Shown piece by piece: positions 1 through 6,634 of a stretch of DNA of 7,200 nucleotides. The DNA comes from an uncultured Dietzia sp. (GTDB taxonomy: Bacteria; Actinomycetota; Actinomycetes; Mycobacteriales; Mycobacteriaceae), in assembly GCA_946570335.1 (NCBI GenBank), contig CAMNYG010000060.1, positions 1-7,200 of the forward strand, written 5' to 3'. The notes under the pieces were generated by a model that was not told where the DNA came from, did no database searches, and saw only the letters and a list, made by a program, of their open reading frames with translations. The position numbers were made by a program, and so were the translations under genes. Numbering within the stretch: the stretch's first letter is position 1; each line of letters opens with the position of its first letter.

Positions 1-2037
1 GTCATCGCGGCGTGGGCCGCCACCACGGCTGTCATCCCCGCCCCGGTAGCCCCCGCGGTCGTCACCGCCCCGGTGACCACCACGGTCATCACGACGATCG
101 TCGTAGCGGCCGCCACGTCGGTCACCTCCGAGATCCACGCGATCGCTCCGACCTCGGCGATGCCCGCCGCGAGGACGGCCACCCCGATCGTCACGGAACG
201 AACCCGGGCGGCCCGCCGGCGGACCCGAATCCGGACGGATGTCGATCTCGGCGCCGCCGACCCTGATGCCCTTCATCGACTCGAGCTGATCGCCGGGAAG
301 ATCCGCGGGGAGCTCCACCACGGAGTGGTCGAAGCGAATGGAGATGCGGCCGATGTCTCCGCCGCGCAGGCCGGCCTCGTTCGCGAGCGCGCCCATGATC
401 GAGCCGGGCTTGACGTTGTTCCGCTTGCCCACCGCGATGCGGTACTGCGCCATCTCCTTGCCCGACCGCGACGGCCGCGGGCCGTCGAAGTCGCGAGCCG
501 GACGGTCCCGGCGATCGCCCCGACGCCCGTCGCGGCGATCGTCATGACGCTCACGGCGCGGCGGGCGCTCGGGCTCCCGCATGAGAAACTCGTCCGAGTT
601 GCGGGACTGGGTGGCGAGCGCCGCAGCGATATCCGCCATCGACACCGAGTGCTCGGACGCATAGTCCTCGACGAGGCGACGGAAGAGCGCGATATTCGTG
701 TCCTCCAGGCTCTCGGTGATCGACTGGGCGAACTTGGCCATCCGCATCTCGTTGACGTCGTCCACGCTCGGCAGCTGGATCTCGGTCAACGGCTGACGGG
801 TGGCGCGCTCGATCTGGGACAGCAGACGTCGCTCCCGCGGAGTGACGAACAGCAGCGCATGACCGCTACGCCCCGCGCGCCCGGTCCGGCCGATCCGGTG
901 GACGTACGACTCCGTGTCGTGCGGGATGTCGTAGTTGACGACGTGGCTGATCCTCGGTACGTCCAGTCCCCGGGCCGCGACATCGGTGGCCACGAGGATG
1001 TCCGTGCGGCCGTCCTTGAGCGCTTCGATCGTCCGCTCACGAAGGTTCTGCGGGATGTCACCGTTGATCGGTGCCGCCGAGAAGCCCCGGGCTCGGAGCC
1101 GCTCGGCGAGTTCCTCGGTCGCAGACTTGGTGCGTACGAACATGATCATCGCGTCGAAATCCTCGACCTCGAGGATCCGCGTCAGCGCATCGAGCTTGTC
1201 CCGATGGTGAACGAGAACGTAGCGCTGCTGGATGTTCGGCGCGGTGGAGGTCTTGGAGGCGACCTTCACCTCGGCGGGGTCCGTGAGGTAGTTCTGCGAG
1301 ATCCGGCGGATCGCGGACGGCATGGTGGCCGAGAACAGCGCGACCTGCGTCGACTCCGGGGTGTCGGAGAGGATGCGCTCCACGTCTTCCTGGAAACCCA
1401 TCGCCAGCATCTCGTCGGCCTCGTCCAGGACGAGATGGCGCAGGCCGGAGAGATCCAGCGTGCCCCTCTTGAGGTGATCGATCACACGACCGGGGGTGCC
1501 GACGATGATCTGCGCACCCCGCCGCAGCCCCGACAGCTGGATGCCGTACGCCTGCCCACCGTAGATGGGCAGGACGCTGACCTGAGGCATGTGCGCCGAA
1601 TAGGTGACACACGCCTCGGCGACCTGGAGGGCCAGCTCACGGGTCGGGGCGAGTACGAGCGCCTGCGGGCTCTTCACCGACGGGTCGATCAGCGACAGGA
1701 TCGGCAGGGCGAACGCTGCGGTCTTGCCGGTACCGGTCTGCGCCAGGCCCACCACGTCCCGACCAGCCAGGACCAGCGGGATCGTCGCTTCCTGGATGGC
1801 GGAAGGGACCTCGTAACCCACCTCGCGGACCGCCTTGGCGACCGCGGGGGCAAGACCCATGTCGGCGAAGGTGACCGCGGCGGACTCGTCACTCGAACCC
1901 GCTCCCGATCCGGCCGTCCGGGAAGGGTCGGACCCGGTCTGGGCGGGCTCGGGGGATTCGGCGGATTCGGGGGCGCTGGCGGCGGTGTCGACCTCGTCGC
2001 CGACAGTGGCGGTACGGTCCTCGGCATTGTTGTTCAT
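1..2037 (-). CDS. deaD: DEAD-box ATP-dependent RNA helicase, DeaD/CsdA type (3' end outside window)
   Basis: ATP-dependent RNA helicase that remodels structured RNA; the family acts in ribosome assembly, mRNA decay and cold adaptation in the cytoplasm. The frame is open for 679 codons from ATG at 2037 to the left edge, with no stop seen. Residues 1-55 are an acidic, low-complexity leader. The Q motif follows (F57, Q82), then motif I AQTGTGKT (99-106, K105), PTRELA (131-136), DEAD (205-208), SAT (236-238), motif V ATDVAARGLD (350-359) and motif VI HRIGRTGRAGR (380-390). Residues about 532-603 match the DbpA-type RNA-binding domain (YRIAVGKRNN through VGGAEIDIRPD). From 604 on the chain is an Arg/Gly/Asp-rich tail. 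All catalytic motifs are intact. An in-frame ATG at 2049 would add four residues, but the start at 2037 has the better ribosome site (GGTGGA, 4 nt away). It lies 54 bp after the transporter gene on the same strand. The helicase call is certain; calling it deaD rather than another paralogue is a family-level judgement. Confidence 0.96.
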   Translation of the reverse strand, partial: MNNNAEDRTATVGDEVDTAASAPESAESPEPAQTGSDPSRTAGSGAGSSDESAAVTFADMGLAPAVAKAVREVGYEVPSAIQEATIPLVLAGRDVVGLAQTGTGKTAAFALPILSLIDPSVKSPQALVLAPTRELALQVAEACVTYSAHMPQVSVLPIYGGQAYGIQLSGLRRGAQIIVGTPGRVIDHLKRGTLDLSGLRHLVLDEADEMLAMGFQEDVERILSDTPESTQVALFSATMPSAIRRISQNYLTDPAEVKVASKTSTAPNIQQRYVLVHHRDKLDALTRILEVEDFDAMIMFVRTKSATEELAERLRARGFSAAPINGDIPQNLRERTIEALKDGRTDILVATDVAARGLDVPRISHVVNYDIPHDTESYVHRIGRTGRAGRSGHALLFVTPRERRLLSQIERATRQPLTEIQLPSVDDVNEMRMAKFAQSITESLEDTNIALFRRLVEDYASEHSVSMADIAAALATQSRNSDEFLMREPERPPRRERHDDRRDGRRGDRRDRPARDFDGPRPSRSGKEMAQYRIAVGKRNNVKPGSIMGALANEAGLRGGDIGRISIRFDHSVVELPADLPGDQLESMKGIRVGGAEIDIRPDSGPPAGRPGSFRDDRGGRPRGGHRRGRSDRVDLGGDRRGGRYDDRRDDRGGHRGGDDRGGYRGGDDSRGGGPRRDD
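37..90 (-). repeat. 27-nt imperfect tandem repeat coding for DDRGGxRGG in the helicase tail
   Basis: Reading the minus strand, positions 90-64 code DDRGGHRGG and 63-37 code DDRGGYRGG. A degenerate third unit (DDSRGGG) starts at 36. The copies differ at synonymous positions and at His/Tyr. RGG-rich tails of this kind are known in RNA-binding proteins and help non-specific RNA contact. The repeat lies wholly inside the helicase reading frame, and more copies may lie beyond the edge. Confidence 0.7.
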
Positions 2038-2041
2038 GAGA

Positions 2042-2047
2042 TCCACC
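2042..2047 (-). promoter_or_regulatory. Ribosome binding site deciding the helicase start
   Basis: The minus strand reads GGTGGA, then 4 nt (TCTC), then the ATG at 2037. It is a partial match to AGGAGG at short spacing. The alternative in-frame ATG at 2049 has no purine-rich element in front, so this site favours the shorter protein. Confidence 0.5.
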
Positions 2048-2050
2048 ATG

Positions 2051-2090
2051 CTACGGCGTCGACGGTCCGATAAGCGAGACGACGCCGCAG
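2051..2090 (-). promoter_or_regulatory. Stem-loop between transporter stop and helicase start
   Basis: The arms 2090-2080 and 2061-2051 (CTGCGGCGTCG and CGACGCCGTAG on the minus strand) form an 11-bp GC-rich stem with an 18-nt loop. The only non-Watson-Crick pair is G·U in minus-strand RNA; in plus-strand RNA the same position would be a C·A mismatch, so the structure fits the direction of transcription. It starts 1 nt after the transporter stop and ends 13 nt before the helicase ATG. No T-tract follows, so it is not a standard intrinsic terminator. It could be an attenuator, a processing site, a barrier to 3' decay, or a target of the helicase itself. Confidence 0.45.
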
Positions 2091-2091
2091 G

Positions 2092-3327
2092 TCATTCCCC
2101 CGACGGGACCTCGGTGTGGGGGCGATGCGTCTCGCGGGCGAAGACCCACGGGACCGCAGCGCTCAGCAGCAGGACCCCCGACACGACGAACCCGGTCGTG
2201 TAGCCGAGCCGATCCACGACCATTCCCACGACCACCGGCCCGAGGATCGCACCGGAGTCGCTGGCCATCTGGAAGGTCGCGAGGACCTTGCCCCCGGCAC
2301 GATCGGCACCGATCACATCCGCCACGGCCGCCTGCTGCGCCGGGTTGAGCACACCGGCTCCCATACCCGCCACCACGGAGGCGGCGACCAGCAGCGGCAC
2401 CGTGTCGGACCACCCCAGGGCGATGGTCGAGACACCGGAGACCAGCAGGCCCGCGATCACCATCGGTCGGCGACCGTAGCGGTCCGACAACCAACCGGCC
2501 GCAGAGACGACCGAGGCCGTACCCACCGCGAACGAGGCCAGAGCCGTCCCGGCGACCCCTGCCCCGGCATCGAAGTTGGCGGCGGCGAACAAGGGAACGA
2601 TCGCGACGCGGACGCCGAACGAGGTCCAGCCGTTGGCGAAACTCGACACCAGGGCCGAGCGATAGCCGCTGTGCTTCAGCGCCTCCGCGACGAGCAGCGG
2701 CTGTTGTTCGTCCTGATCCTCACCCGGGGTCCGACGTCGTCCACCACGGAGGAAGACTGCCACCACCCCCGTGGCGACGAGCAGTGTGGCCGCATAGACG
2801 AAGAACGGGATCCGCATCCCGAACTGTGCCAGCAGCCCACCGATGACCGGACCGCCGATATTGCCGATGAGGAACGCCGTGGCGTACAGGCCCGCGATTC
2901 GCCCCCGGGCACCCGGCGGCGAGAGCCGGGTGAGCAGTGCCATCGCGGAGATGGTGAACATGGTCGACCCCAGACCGCCGAGCCCACGGAACACCAACAG
3001 CTGCCAGTAGCCCTGCGCCAGCCCCGTGGCCAGGGTCGAGGCCACCACGATGAGCAGGCCTGTCATGTAGACCCACCGCTCGCCCATCCGATCGACCAGG
3101 AATCCTCCGGCGGGCGCGAACACGAGTCGGAAGAAGGCGAAAGCGCTGACCACCACGGACGCCGCGGTCACCGAGACGTCGAAACTCTGCGCGTACTGTG
3201 GCAGGACCGGAGCCACGAGCCCGTAGCCGATCGCCACGGCGAACGCGGCCACCACCAGGACCCAGACGTCCGCCGGGAGTCGGGGGCGGGGCGCCGGAGC
3301 GAGGTTTCCGCTGAGTGCGCCCCTCAC
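2092..3327 (-). CDS. Major facilitator superfamily transporter (DHA1-like drug:H+ antiporter type)
   Basis: A 411-residue integral membrane protein, the usual length of a 12-TM MFS carrier. Hydrophobic segments fall near 21-43, 52-74, 85-105, 108-130, 145-167, 174-193, then 222-249, 257-279, 288-308, 311-333, 350-372 and 377-397. A charged central loop (about 195-220, RRRTPGEDQDEQQ) separates the halves. Motif A appears in both halves: GFLVDRMGERWV (75-86) and GWLSDRYGRRP (278-288). Arg114 sits in a motif-B-like stretch (LLVFRGLGGLG), and GNIGGPVIGG (155-164) is the motif C typical of drug:proton antiporters, so export is more likely than uptake. The start is GTG at 3327. Its last two bases form part of the TGA stop of the upstream peptidase gene (GTGA overlap), and there is no strong ribosome site of its own, so translation is probably coupled. 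The substrate is unknown; a product or toxic relative of the operon's amino acid substrate is an inference. Confidence 0.9.
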   Translation of the reverse strand: MRGALSGNLAPAPRPRLPADVWVLVVAAFAVAIGYGLVAPVLPQYAQSFDVSVTAASVVVSAFAFFRLVFAPAGGFLVDRMGERWVYMTGLLIVVASTLATGLAQGYWQLLVFRGLGGLGSTMFTISAMALLTRLSPPGARGRIAGLYATAFLIGNIGGPVIGGLLAQFGMRIPFFVYAATLLVATGVVAVFLRGGRRRTPGEDQDEQQPLLVAEALKHSGYRSALVSSFANGWTSFGVRVAIVPLFAAANFDAGAGVAGTALASFAVGTASVVSAAGWLSDRYGRRPMVIAGLLVSGVSTIALGWSDTVPLLVAASVVAGMGAGVLNPAQQAAVADVIGADRAGGKVLATFQMASDSGAILGPVVVGMVVDRLGYTTGFVVSGVLLLSAAVPWVFARETHRPHTEVPSGE

Positions 3328-4658
3328 GCCGACCGGAGGACCCGGGCCAGGACGTCGGCCCCGAAGTGCAGGGCGTCCACGGGCACTCGCTCGTCGACGG
3401 CGTGGAAATGACCGAAGACGTCGAAATCGTCCGGGACGCGCAGCGGCACGAAACCGTAACCGGAGATGCCCAGGCGCGCGAGATGTTTGTTGTCCGTGCT
3501 GGCGGGCAGCAGGTACGGGACCACCATCGCCTCCGGATCGGAATCGCGGACCGCTTCGCGGATGACCTCGACGATCGCGGCGTCGGCGGGAGCGGCTATG
3601 GGCGGCTCGAAGATCCAGTCGACATGAACGTCCGGACCGAGCTCCGCCTCCATCTCGGCGCGGAATGTCTGCTCACCCCCCGGCAGGACGCGGCAGTCGA
3701 TCTCCGCGTGGGCCTCGGTCGGGATCACGTTGGTCTTGTATCCGGCGGACAGCACCGTCGGGGACGCGGTGTGGGAGAGCGAGGCGGCCACCACCGGACC
3801 GAAGTGGCCCAGAACCTCGAGTCGCTCCGGGAGTTCGGCGACATCACCGCTCCCGCCGACGATCTGCCCGACCGCGGCGGCGAGCGCGGTGTTGGCCTCG
3901 GTCGGTTCCACCGGGAAGTCCCGGGAGGCCACACGGTGGACCGCTCCCGCGACCGCCGACACGGCATTGTCCCGGGTCGGTCGGGAGGCGTGCGCGGCGG
4001 TGCCGTGCGCGGTGACCTTCGCCCACGCCACACCTTTCTCCGCCACGGCGATCGGGTAGAGCCGGCGGTTCCCGACGGGAACCGACCAGCCACCGACCTC
4101 ACTGAGAGCCTCGGTCATCCCGTCGAAGATCTCCGGACGCTCACGGACCACCCATTTGGCGCCCATGATCCCGGCGGCCTCTTCGTCGGCGAAGAAGGCC
4201 AACAGCAGAGTGCGACGGGGGACGATGCCCTCCCGGCGATAGTGGCGGATCACCGCGATGGTCATGCCGAGCATGTTCTTCATGTCAACGGTTCCACGCC
4301 CGTAGAGCCACCCGTCACGGATTTCACCGGCGAACGGCGGGACCGTCCAGTCCTCGGCGATCGCCGGGACCACATCGACATGCCCGTGGACCACCAGGCC
4401 GCCGGCGTCCGGATCAGAGCCCTCGACGCGCGCGAAGAGGCTGCCACGCCCGGGCACGGACTCCACCAGCTCACTGGAGATCCCGACCTCGTCGAGGTAC
4501 TCGGCGATCCGGCGGCACACCCGGGTCTCACCGTCCCCGATGGTCGCGGCCTCGCCGGTGTTGGTGGAATCGATGGAAACCAGGTCCGCGGTGATCGCGA
4601 CGGCCTCGGTGTGCAGCCGCTCGCGCGCCTCCCGGGTCATTCTCGGGTCGACGGTCAT
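3324..4658 (-). CDS. M20/M25/M40-family metallopeptidase or amidohydrolase
   Basis: Cytoplasmic di-metal hydrolase of the ArgE/DapE/carboxypeptidase group, which cleaves peptide or N-acyl amide bonds at a free carboxylate. Using the ATG at 4658 the protein has 444 residues. The metal and catalytic residues are all visible: HGHVDVV (His93, Asp95), GRGTVDMK (bridging Asp125), DEEA (Asp158, catalytic Glu159, metal Glu160), SEVGG (Glu187) and HAVDERV near the C-terminus (His419). The lid/dimerisation domain starts around HGTAAHAS (218-225) and includes the NVIPTEAHAEIDCR segment. A GTG at 4667 would add three residues, but it directly abuts the ribosome site. The ATG at 4658 has GGGAAG 8 nt upstream and gives the ATGA overlap with the upstream gene, so I prefer it. 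The 3' end overlaps the transporter GTG by 4 nt. It resembles the actinobacterial M20 group of about 450 residues. The exact substrate (dipeptide, N-acyl amino acid or carbamoyl compound) cannot be decided. Confidence 0.93.
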   Translation of the reverse strand: MTVDPRMTREARERLHTEAVAITADLVSIDSTNTGEAATIGDGETRVCRRIAEYLDEVGISSELVESVPGRGSLFARVEGSDPDAGGLVVHGHVDVVPAIAEDWTVPPFAGEIRDGWLYGRGTVDMKNMLGMTIAVIRHYRREGIVPRRTLLLAFFADEEAAGIMGAKWVVRERPEIFDGMTEALSEVGGWSVPVGNRRLYPIAVAEKGVAWAKVTAHGTAAHASRPTRDNAVSAVAGAVHRVASRDFPVEPTEANTALAAAVGQIVGGSGDVAELPERLEVLGHFGPVVAASLSHTASPTVLSAGYKTNVIPTEAHAEIDCRVLPGGEQTFRAEMEAELGPDVHVDWIFEPPIAAPADAAIVEVIREAVRDSDPEAMVVPYLLPASTDNKHLARLGISGYGFVPLRVPDDFDVFGHFHAVDERVPVDALHFGADVLARVLRSA

Positions 4659-5854
4659 CCGAAACACTTCCCTTCGCCACGGTAGGTGGGCCAGCTCTCC
4701 ACCACAGCGGGCCCCTCAGCAGTGTCGTCCACGACGTGCAGGGTGTCGAACCGCTCGCACACCTCCCCCGCCTTCGCATGTCGCCACCAGGCCCGACCTC
4801 CGATGGGAATCTCACCGCGCACCGGGGTCTGGACCTCGCCCGCGCCCTCACGTCCGAGGAAGCGCAGCCCGGTCGGCGCCGCGGGGACAGGGAGCCGATC
4901 CGGTCCGGGAACCCCCGAGGCCACATAGCCGCCGTAGAGGAAGGTCGTGAGCCCGCGGGCCGGCGTCCGGACCGCCGGGAGCGCGAAGAACAACGAGGGC
5001 CGGGGAGTGAATGTGCGGTAGTTGTCGAACAGCCCGGGGACATAGAGCCCGGAGCCGGCGGTGACCTCGGTGACGGCCGGGGCCGCAGCGCTCTCCGCGA
5101 CCGACCCCGTTCCCCCGGAGTTGATGATCTCCGGCGCCTCGCCGGTGAGCCGCCCGATCGTCGCGGCCACCTCGCCACGTATCGCGACCAGTCGCCGCAT
5201 CGAGAGCCGCTTGACCACACCGATCCCCCGGACGTTGTCCGGAACGCCGGCGACCTGCGCCTCGTAGAACATGGCGCCGACCACTCGGAATCCCATTTGG
5301 GCCGCCCGCCTGACCAGCGGTTCCACATCCGAGGCGTCCCGCAGCGGTGAACGCCTCACGCCCAGGTGCACCGGCCCCACCCGGAGAGAACAATCCACGT
5401 CGACGCACACCCGCGCCCCCGCGGCCCCGGCCTCACGAGCGATCTCCAGCTGTCGTACGTCGTCCACCATCAGGGTGATCGCCGCCAACGCCGCCGCGTC
5501 GGCGCCCAGCTCCCGCAGTGCCGAACGATCGACCGTGGGGTACCCCATCAGGACGTCGTCGCACCCCGACTCGACCAGCCACAACGCCTCGGACAGCGAG
5601 TAGGCCATGATTCCGCGCACCGTGTCGTCGCCACGCAGGTCGGGGCCCAGAACCTCGCGTAACACCCCGCGCGAGCGCACCGACTTGCTCGCGATCCGGA
5701 TGCGGGTCCCCGCGGCCCGTCGCCGCAGATCGGCCAGGTTCGCCCGCAGGCTCGGCAGATGGAGTGCAGCGAGCGGTGCGTCGAGGTCCGCGGTGGCGGT
5801 CTCGAGCGCGGAGGTCACATTCGTCAACGGATCCACCCCCGGGTCACGCCGCAT
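4655..5854 (-). CDS. PLP-dependent amino acid deaminase/aldolase (D-threonine aldolase/DSD1-like, alanine racemase N-terminal fold)
   Basis: Predicted fold-type III pyridoxal-phosphate enzyme acting on an amino acid, probably a D- or beta-hydroxy amino acid. Known relatives either cleave D-threonine-like substrates to glycine and an aldehyde or dehydrate D-serine. From the ATG at 5854 it has 399 residues. The Schiff-base lysine is Lys57 in IASKSVRSRG, right after the first strand of the TIM-barrel domain. ALHLPSLRANLADL (30-43) is the family's N-terminal signature, and NSGGTGS (245-251) is the phosphate-binding loop. The beta-domain ends with WWRHAKAGEVCERF (356-369) and PTYRGEGKCFG. The canonical C-terminal metal pair of characterised relatives (His-x-Cys or His-x-Asp) is seen here only as His359-Ala-Lys. 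The start is uncertain: GTG 5872 (405 residues) and GTG 5836 are in frame, and none has a strong ribosome site. ATG 5854 overlaps the regulator by 11 nt. The 3' end overlaps the M20 gene as ATGA. Confidence 0.87.
   Translation of the reverse strand: MRRDPGVDPLTNVTSALETATADLDAPLAALHLPSLRANLADLRRRAAGTRIRIASKSVRSRGVLREVLGPDLRGDDTVRGIMAYSLSEALWLVESGCDDVLMGYPTVDRSALRELGADAAALAAITLMVDDVRQLEIAREAGAAGARVCVDVDCSLRVGPVHLGVRRSPLRDASDVEPLVRRAAQMGFRVVGAMFYEAQVAGVPDNVRGIGVVKRLSMRRLVAIRGEVAATIGRLTGEAPEIINSGGTGSVAESAAAPAVTEVTAGSGLYVPGLFDNYRTFTPRPSLFFALPAVRTPARGLTTFLYGGYVASGVPGPDRLPVPAAPTGLRFLGREGAGEVQTPVRGEIPIGGRAWWRHAKAGEVCERFDTLHVVDDTAEGPAVVESWPTYRGEGKCFG
4667..4672 (-). promoter_or_regulatory. Ribosome binding site deciding the M20 start
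   Basis: The minus strand reads GAAGGGAAG, with GGGAAG at 4672-4667, 8 nt before ATG 4658. The competing GTG at 4667 overlaps the last base of this element and so could not use it. The site lies inside the end of the aldolase-like gene. Confidence 0.6.
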
Positions 5855-6482
5855 CGATCGGGAGCGCGTCACGAACCACCAGGTCGACGGCGTGATGCAG
5901 CAGGTCGTTCGCCTCGTCGTCGTCGCGATAGACCTGCCACCTCAGCCCGATCCCCTCGATGATCGACAGGACGACGCGGACCACCTCGTCGAGCCCCATC
6001 CCCCACCGCATTCCCGCGGAGGCGGCGGTGCGCTCCAGAACCGACCGCACGATCGCCTCGTTGGACTCGTGCTGGTCGCGGGCCAGGCCCACCTCGGGCA
6101 GCCCGTAGGTACGCAGCGAGTACGAGACGATCTCGTAGGTCAGCAGTTGGCGGTCGGGGGAGGCCGTGATGACCGCCCAGATCAGGTCGATCGCCTCGTA
6201 CAGGCGCTGCCGCAGGCCCTCCGCCCCTTTCGCGCCGGAGTCGAAGTCGACATTGACGAACGCCGTGGCCGCCTGGTGGACCTCGGAGTTGACCGCACCG
6301 ATGAGCTCGCGAAGAAGTTCTTCTTTGTCGGTGTAGCAGTAGTGGACGACGCCCAGTGAGACTCCCGCGCGTTCGGCGACACCACGTACGGTCACCGCAC
6401 CGAGCCCGTCGTGTTCGGCGATCTCCAGGGCGGCCCGGAGTAGTTGCGCACGGCGCTGATCGGCAGGAAGGCGTCTGGTCAC
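5844..6482 (-). CDS. TetR/AcrR-family transcriptional regulator
   Basis: DNA-binding repressor-type protein of 212 residues from GTG 6482, the usual TetR length. Residues about 10-57 form the helix-turn-helix domain: RRAQLLRAALEIAEHDG, then VTVRGVAERAGVSLGVVHYC and YTDKEELL, a very typical TetR pattern. The rest is the helical ligand-binding and dimerisation domain, including a Trp- and Tyr-containing region at about 102-127 that could line a pocket. The frame stays open upstream to an ATG at 6575, but those 31 residues (RASAGVSAGT...) are not TetR-like and cover the promoter and repeats, so I reject them. A -10 element lies exactly 6 nt before GTG 6482, pointing to a leaderless transcript. 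It is first in the operon and divergent from the oxidase, so it probably controls its own operon and perhaps the oxidase. The ligand is unknown. Confidence 0.92.
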   Translation of the reverse strand: MTRRLPADQRRAQLLRAALEIAEHDGLGAVTVRGVAERAGVSLGVVHYCYTDKEELLRELIGAVNSEVHQAATAFVNVDFDSGAKGAEGLRQRLYEAIDLIWAVITASPDRQLLTYEIVSYSLRTYGLPEVGLARDQHESNEAIVRSVLERTAASAGMRWGMGLDEVVRVVLSIIEGIGLRWQVYRDDDEANDLLHHAVDLVVRDALPIDAA

Positions 6483-6488
6483 CCGCCT

Positions 6489-6494
6489 ATCGTA
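6489..6494 (-). promoter_or_regulatory. -10 element of the operon promoter (predicted leaderless)
   Basis: The minus strand reads TACGAT, which fits the actinobacterial SigA -10 pattern TANNNT, followed by 6 nt (AGGCGG) and then the regulator's GTG at 6482. This places the transcript start on or next to the first base of the start codon. A weak -35 candidate, CTGCCA, lies 18 nt upstream. The -10 element is overlapped by the 8-bp palindrome TCGTACGA (6490-6497), a possible autoregulatory site. Confidence 0.5.
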
Positions 6495-6539
6495 CGACGA
6501 CGACACCCACGCTGGCAGGCCATATCGCGACCTCGCCAT

Positions 6540-6552
6540 CGCAGTACCTGCG
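6540..6552. promoter_or_regulatory. Short inverted repeat, candidate operator
   Basis: CGCAG-TAC-CTGCG has perfect 5-bp arms around a 3-bp centre. It lies mid-way between the two divergent promoters and runs into the 12-bp tandem repeat. A dimeric TetR repressor could bind such a site, but the arms are short and chance is possible. Confidence 0.3.
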
Positions 6553-6569
6553 GACACACCTGCGGACGC
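6546..6569. repeat. 12-bp tandem direct repeat in the divergent intergenic region
   Basis: ACCTGCGGACAC (6546-6557) is followed at once by ACCTGCGGACGC (6558-6569), matching at 11 of 12 positions. A further inverted CAGGT half-site lies at 6578-6582, 20 bp centre to centre from the second ACCTG. The repeat is non-coding if the regulator starts at 6482. It could be a regulator binding array. Confidence 0.5.
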
Positions 6570-6620
6570 ACGCACTTCAGGTCATTTGTCCAGGACGCCC
6601 ATCCGACATGCTCGTCGCGG

Positions 6621-6626
6621 TACTGT
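6621..6626 (+). promoter_or_regulatory. -10 element of the oxidase promoter (predicted leaderless)
   Basis: TACTGT fits TANNNT and lies 8 nt before the ATG at 6635. The bases between are pyrimidine-rich (CTCCTCCC), the opposite of a ribosome site, so translation from a leaderless mRNA is likely. No convincing -35 is seen at 16-19 nt upstream. Confidence 0.45.
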
Positions 6627-6634
6627 CTCCTCCC

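Noticed and set aside
2048..2053. TAGCAT as a -10 element for the helicase
   Set aside because: It fits TANNNT but has no -35 at proper spacing, and its predicted start would remove the ribosome site the gene appears to use.
73..2073. 666-codon plus-strand open frame opposite the helicase
   Set aside because: It mirrors a gene whose helicase motifs are all intact on the minus strand. The translation is Arg/Asp/Gly/His-rich with no domain, as is common for antisense frames in high-GC DNA.
2051..2090. Intrinsic terminator after the transporter
   Set aside because: A good stem is present but no T-tract follows and the loop is long; kept only as a stem-loop of unknown role.
2116..3411. 431-codon plus-strand frame opposite the transporter
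   Set aside because: A charged, His/Arg/Asp-rich product with no domain, antisense to a clear 12-TM protein.
3315..4685. 456-codon plus-strand frame opposite the M20 gene
   Set aside because: An antisense shadow of a gene with a complete metal site; no recognisable fold.
5607..6359. 250-codon plus-strand frame opposite the aldolase start and regulator
   Set aside because: It lies against the TetR coding strand, has no domain, and its composition is typical of an antisense shadow.
6483..6575. N-terminal extension of the TetR protein to ATG 6575
   Set aside because: The added 31 residues do not resemble TetR proteins and overlap the -10 element and the tandem repeat; GTG 6482 fits family length.
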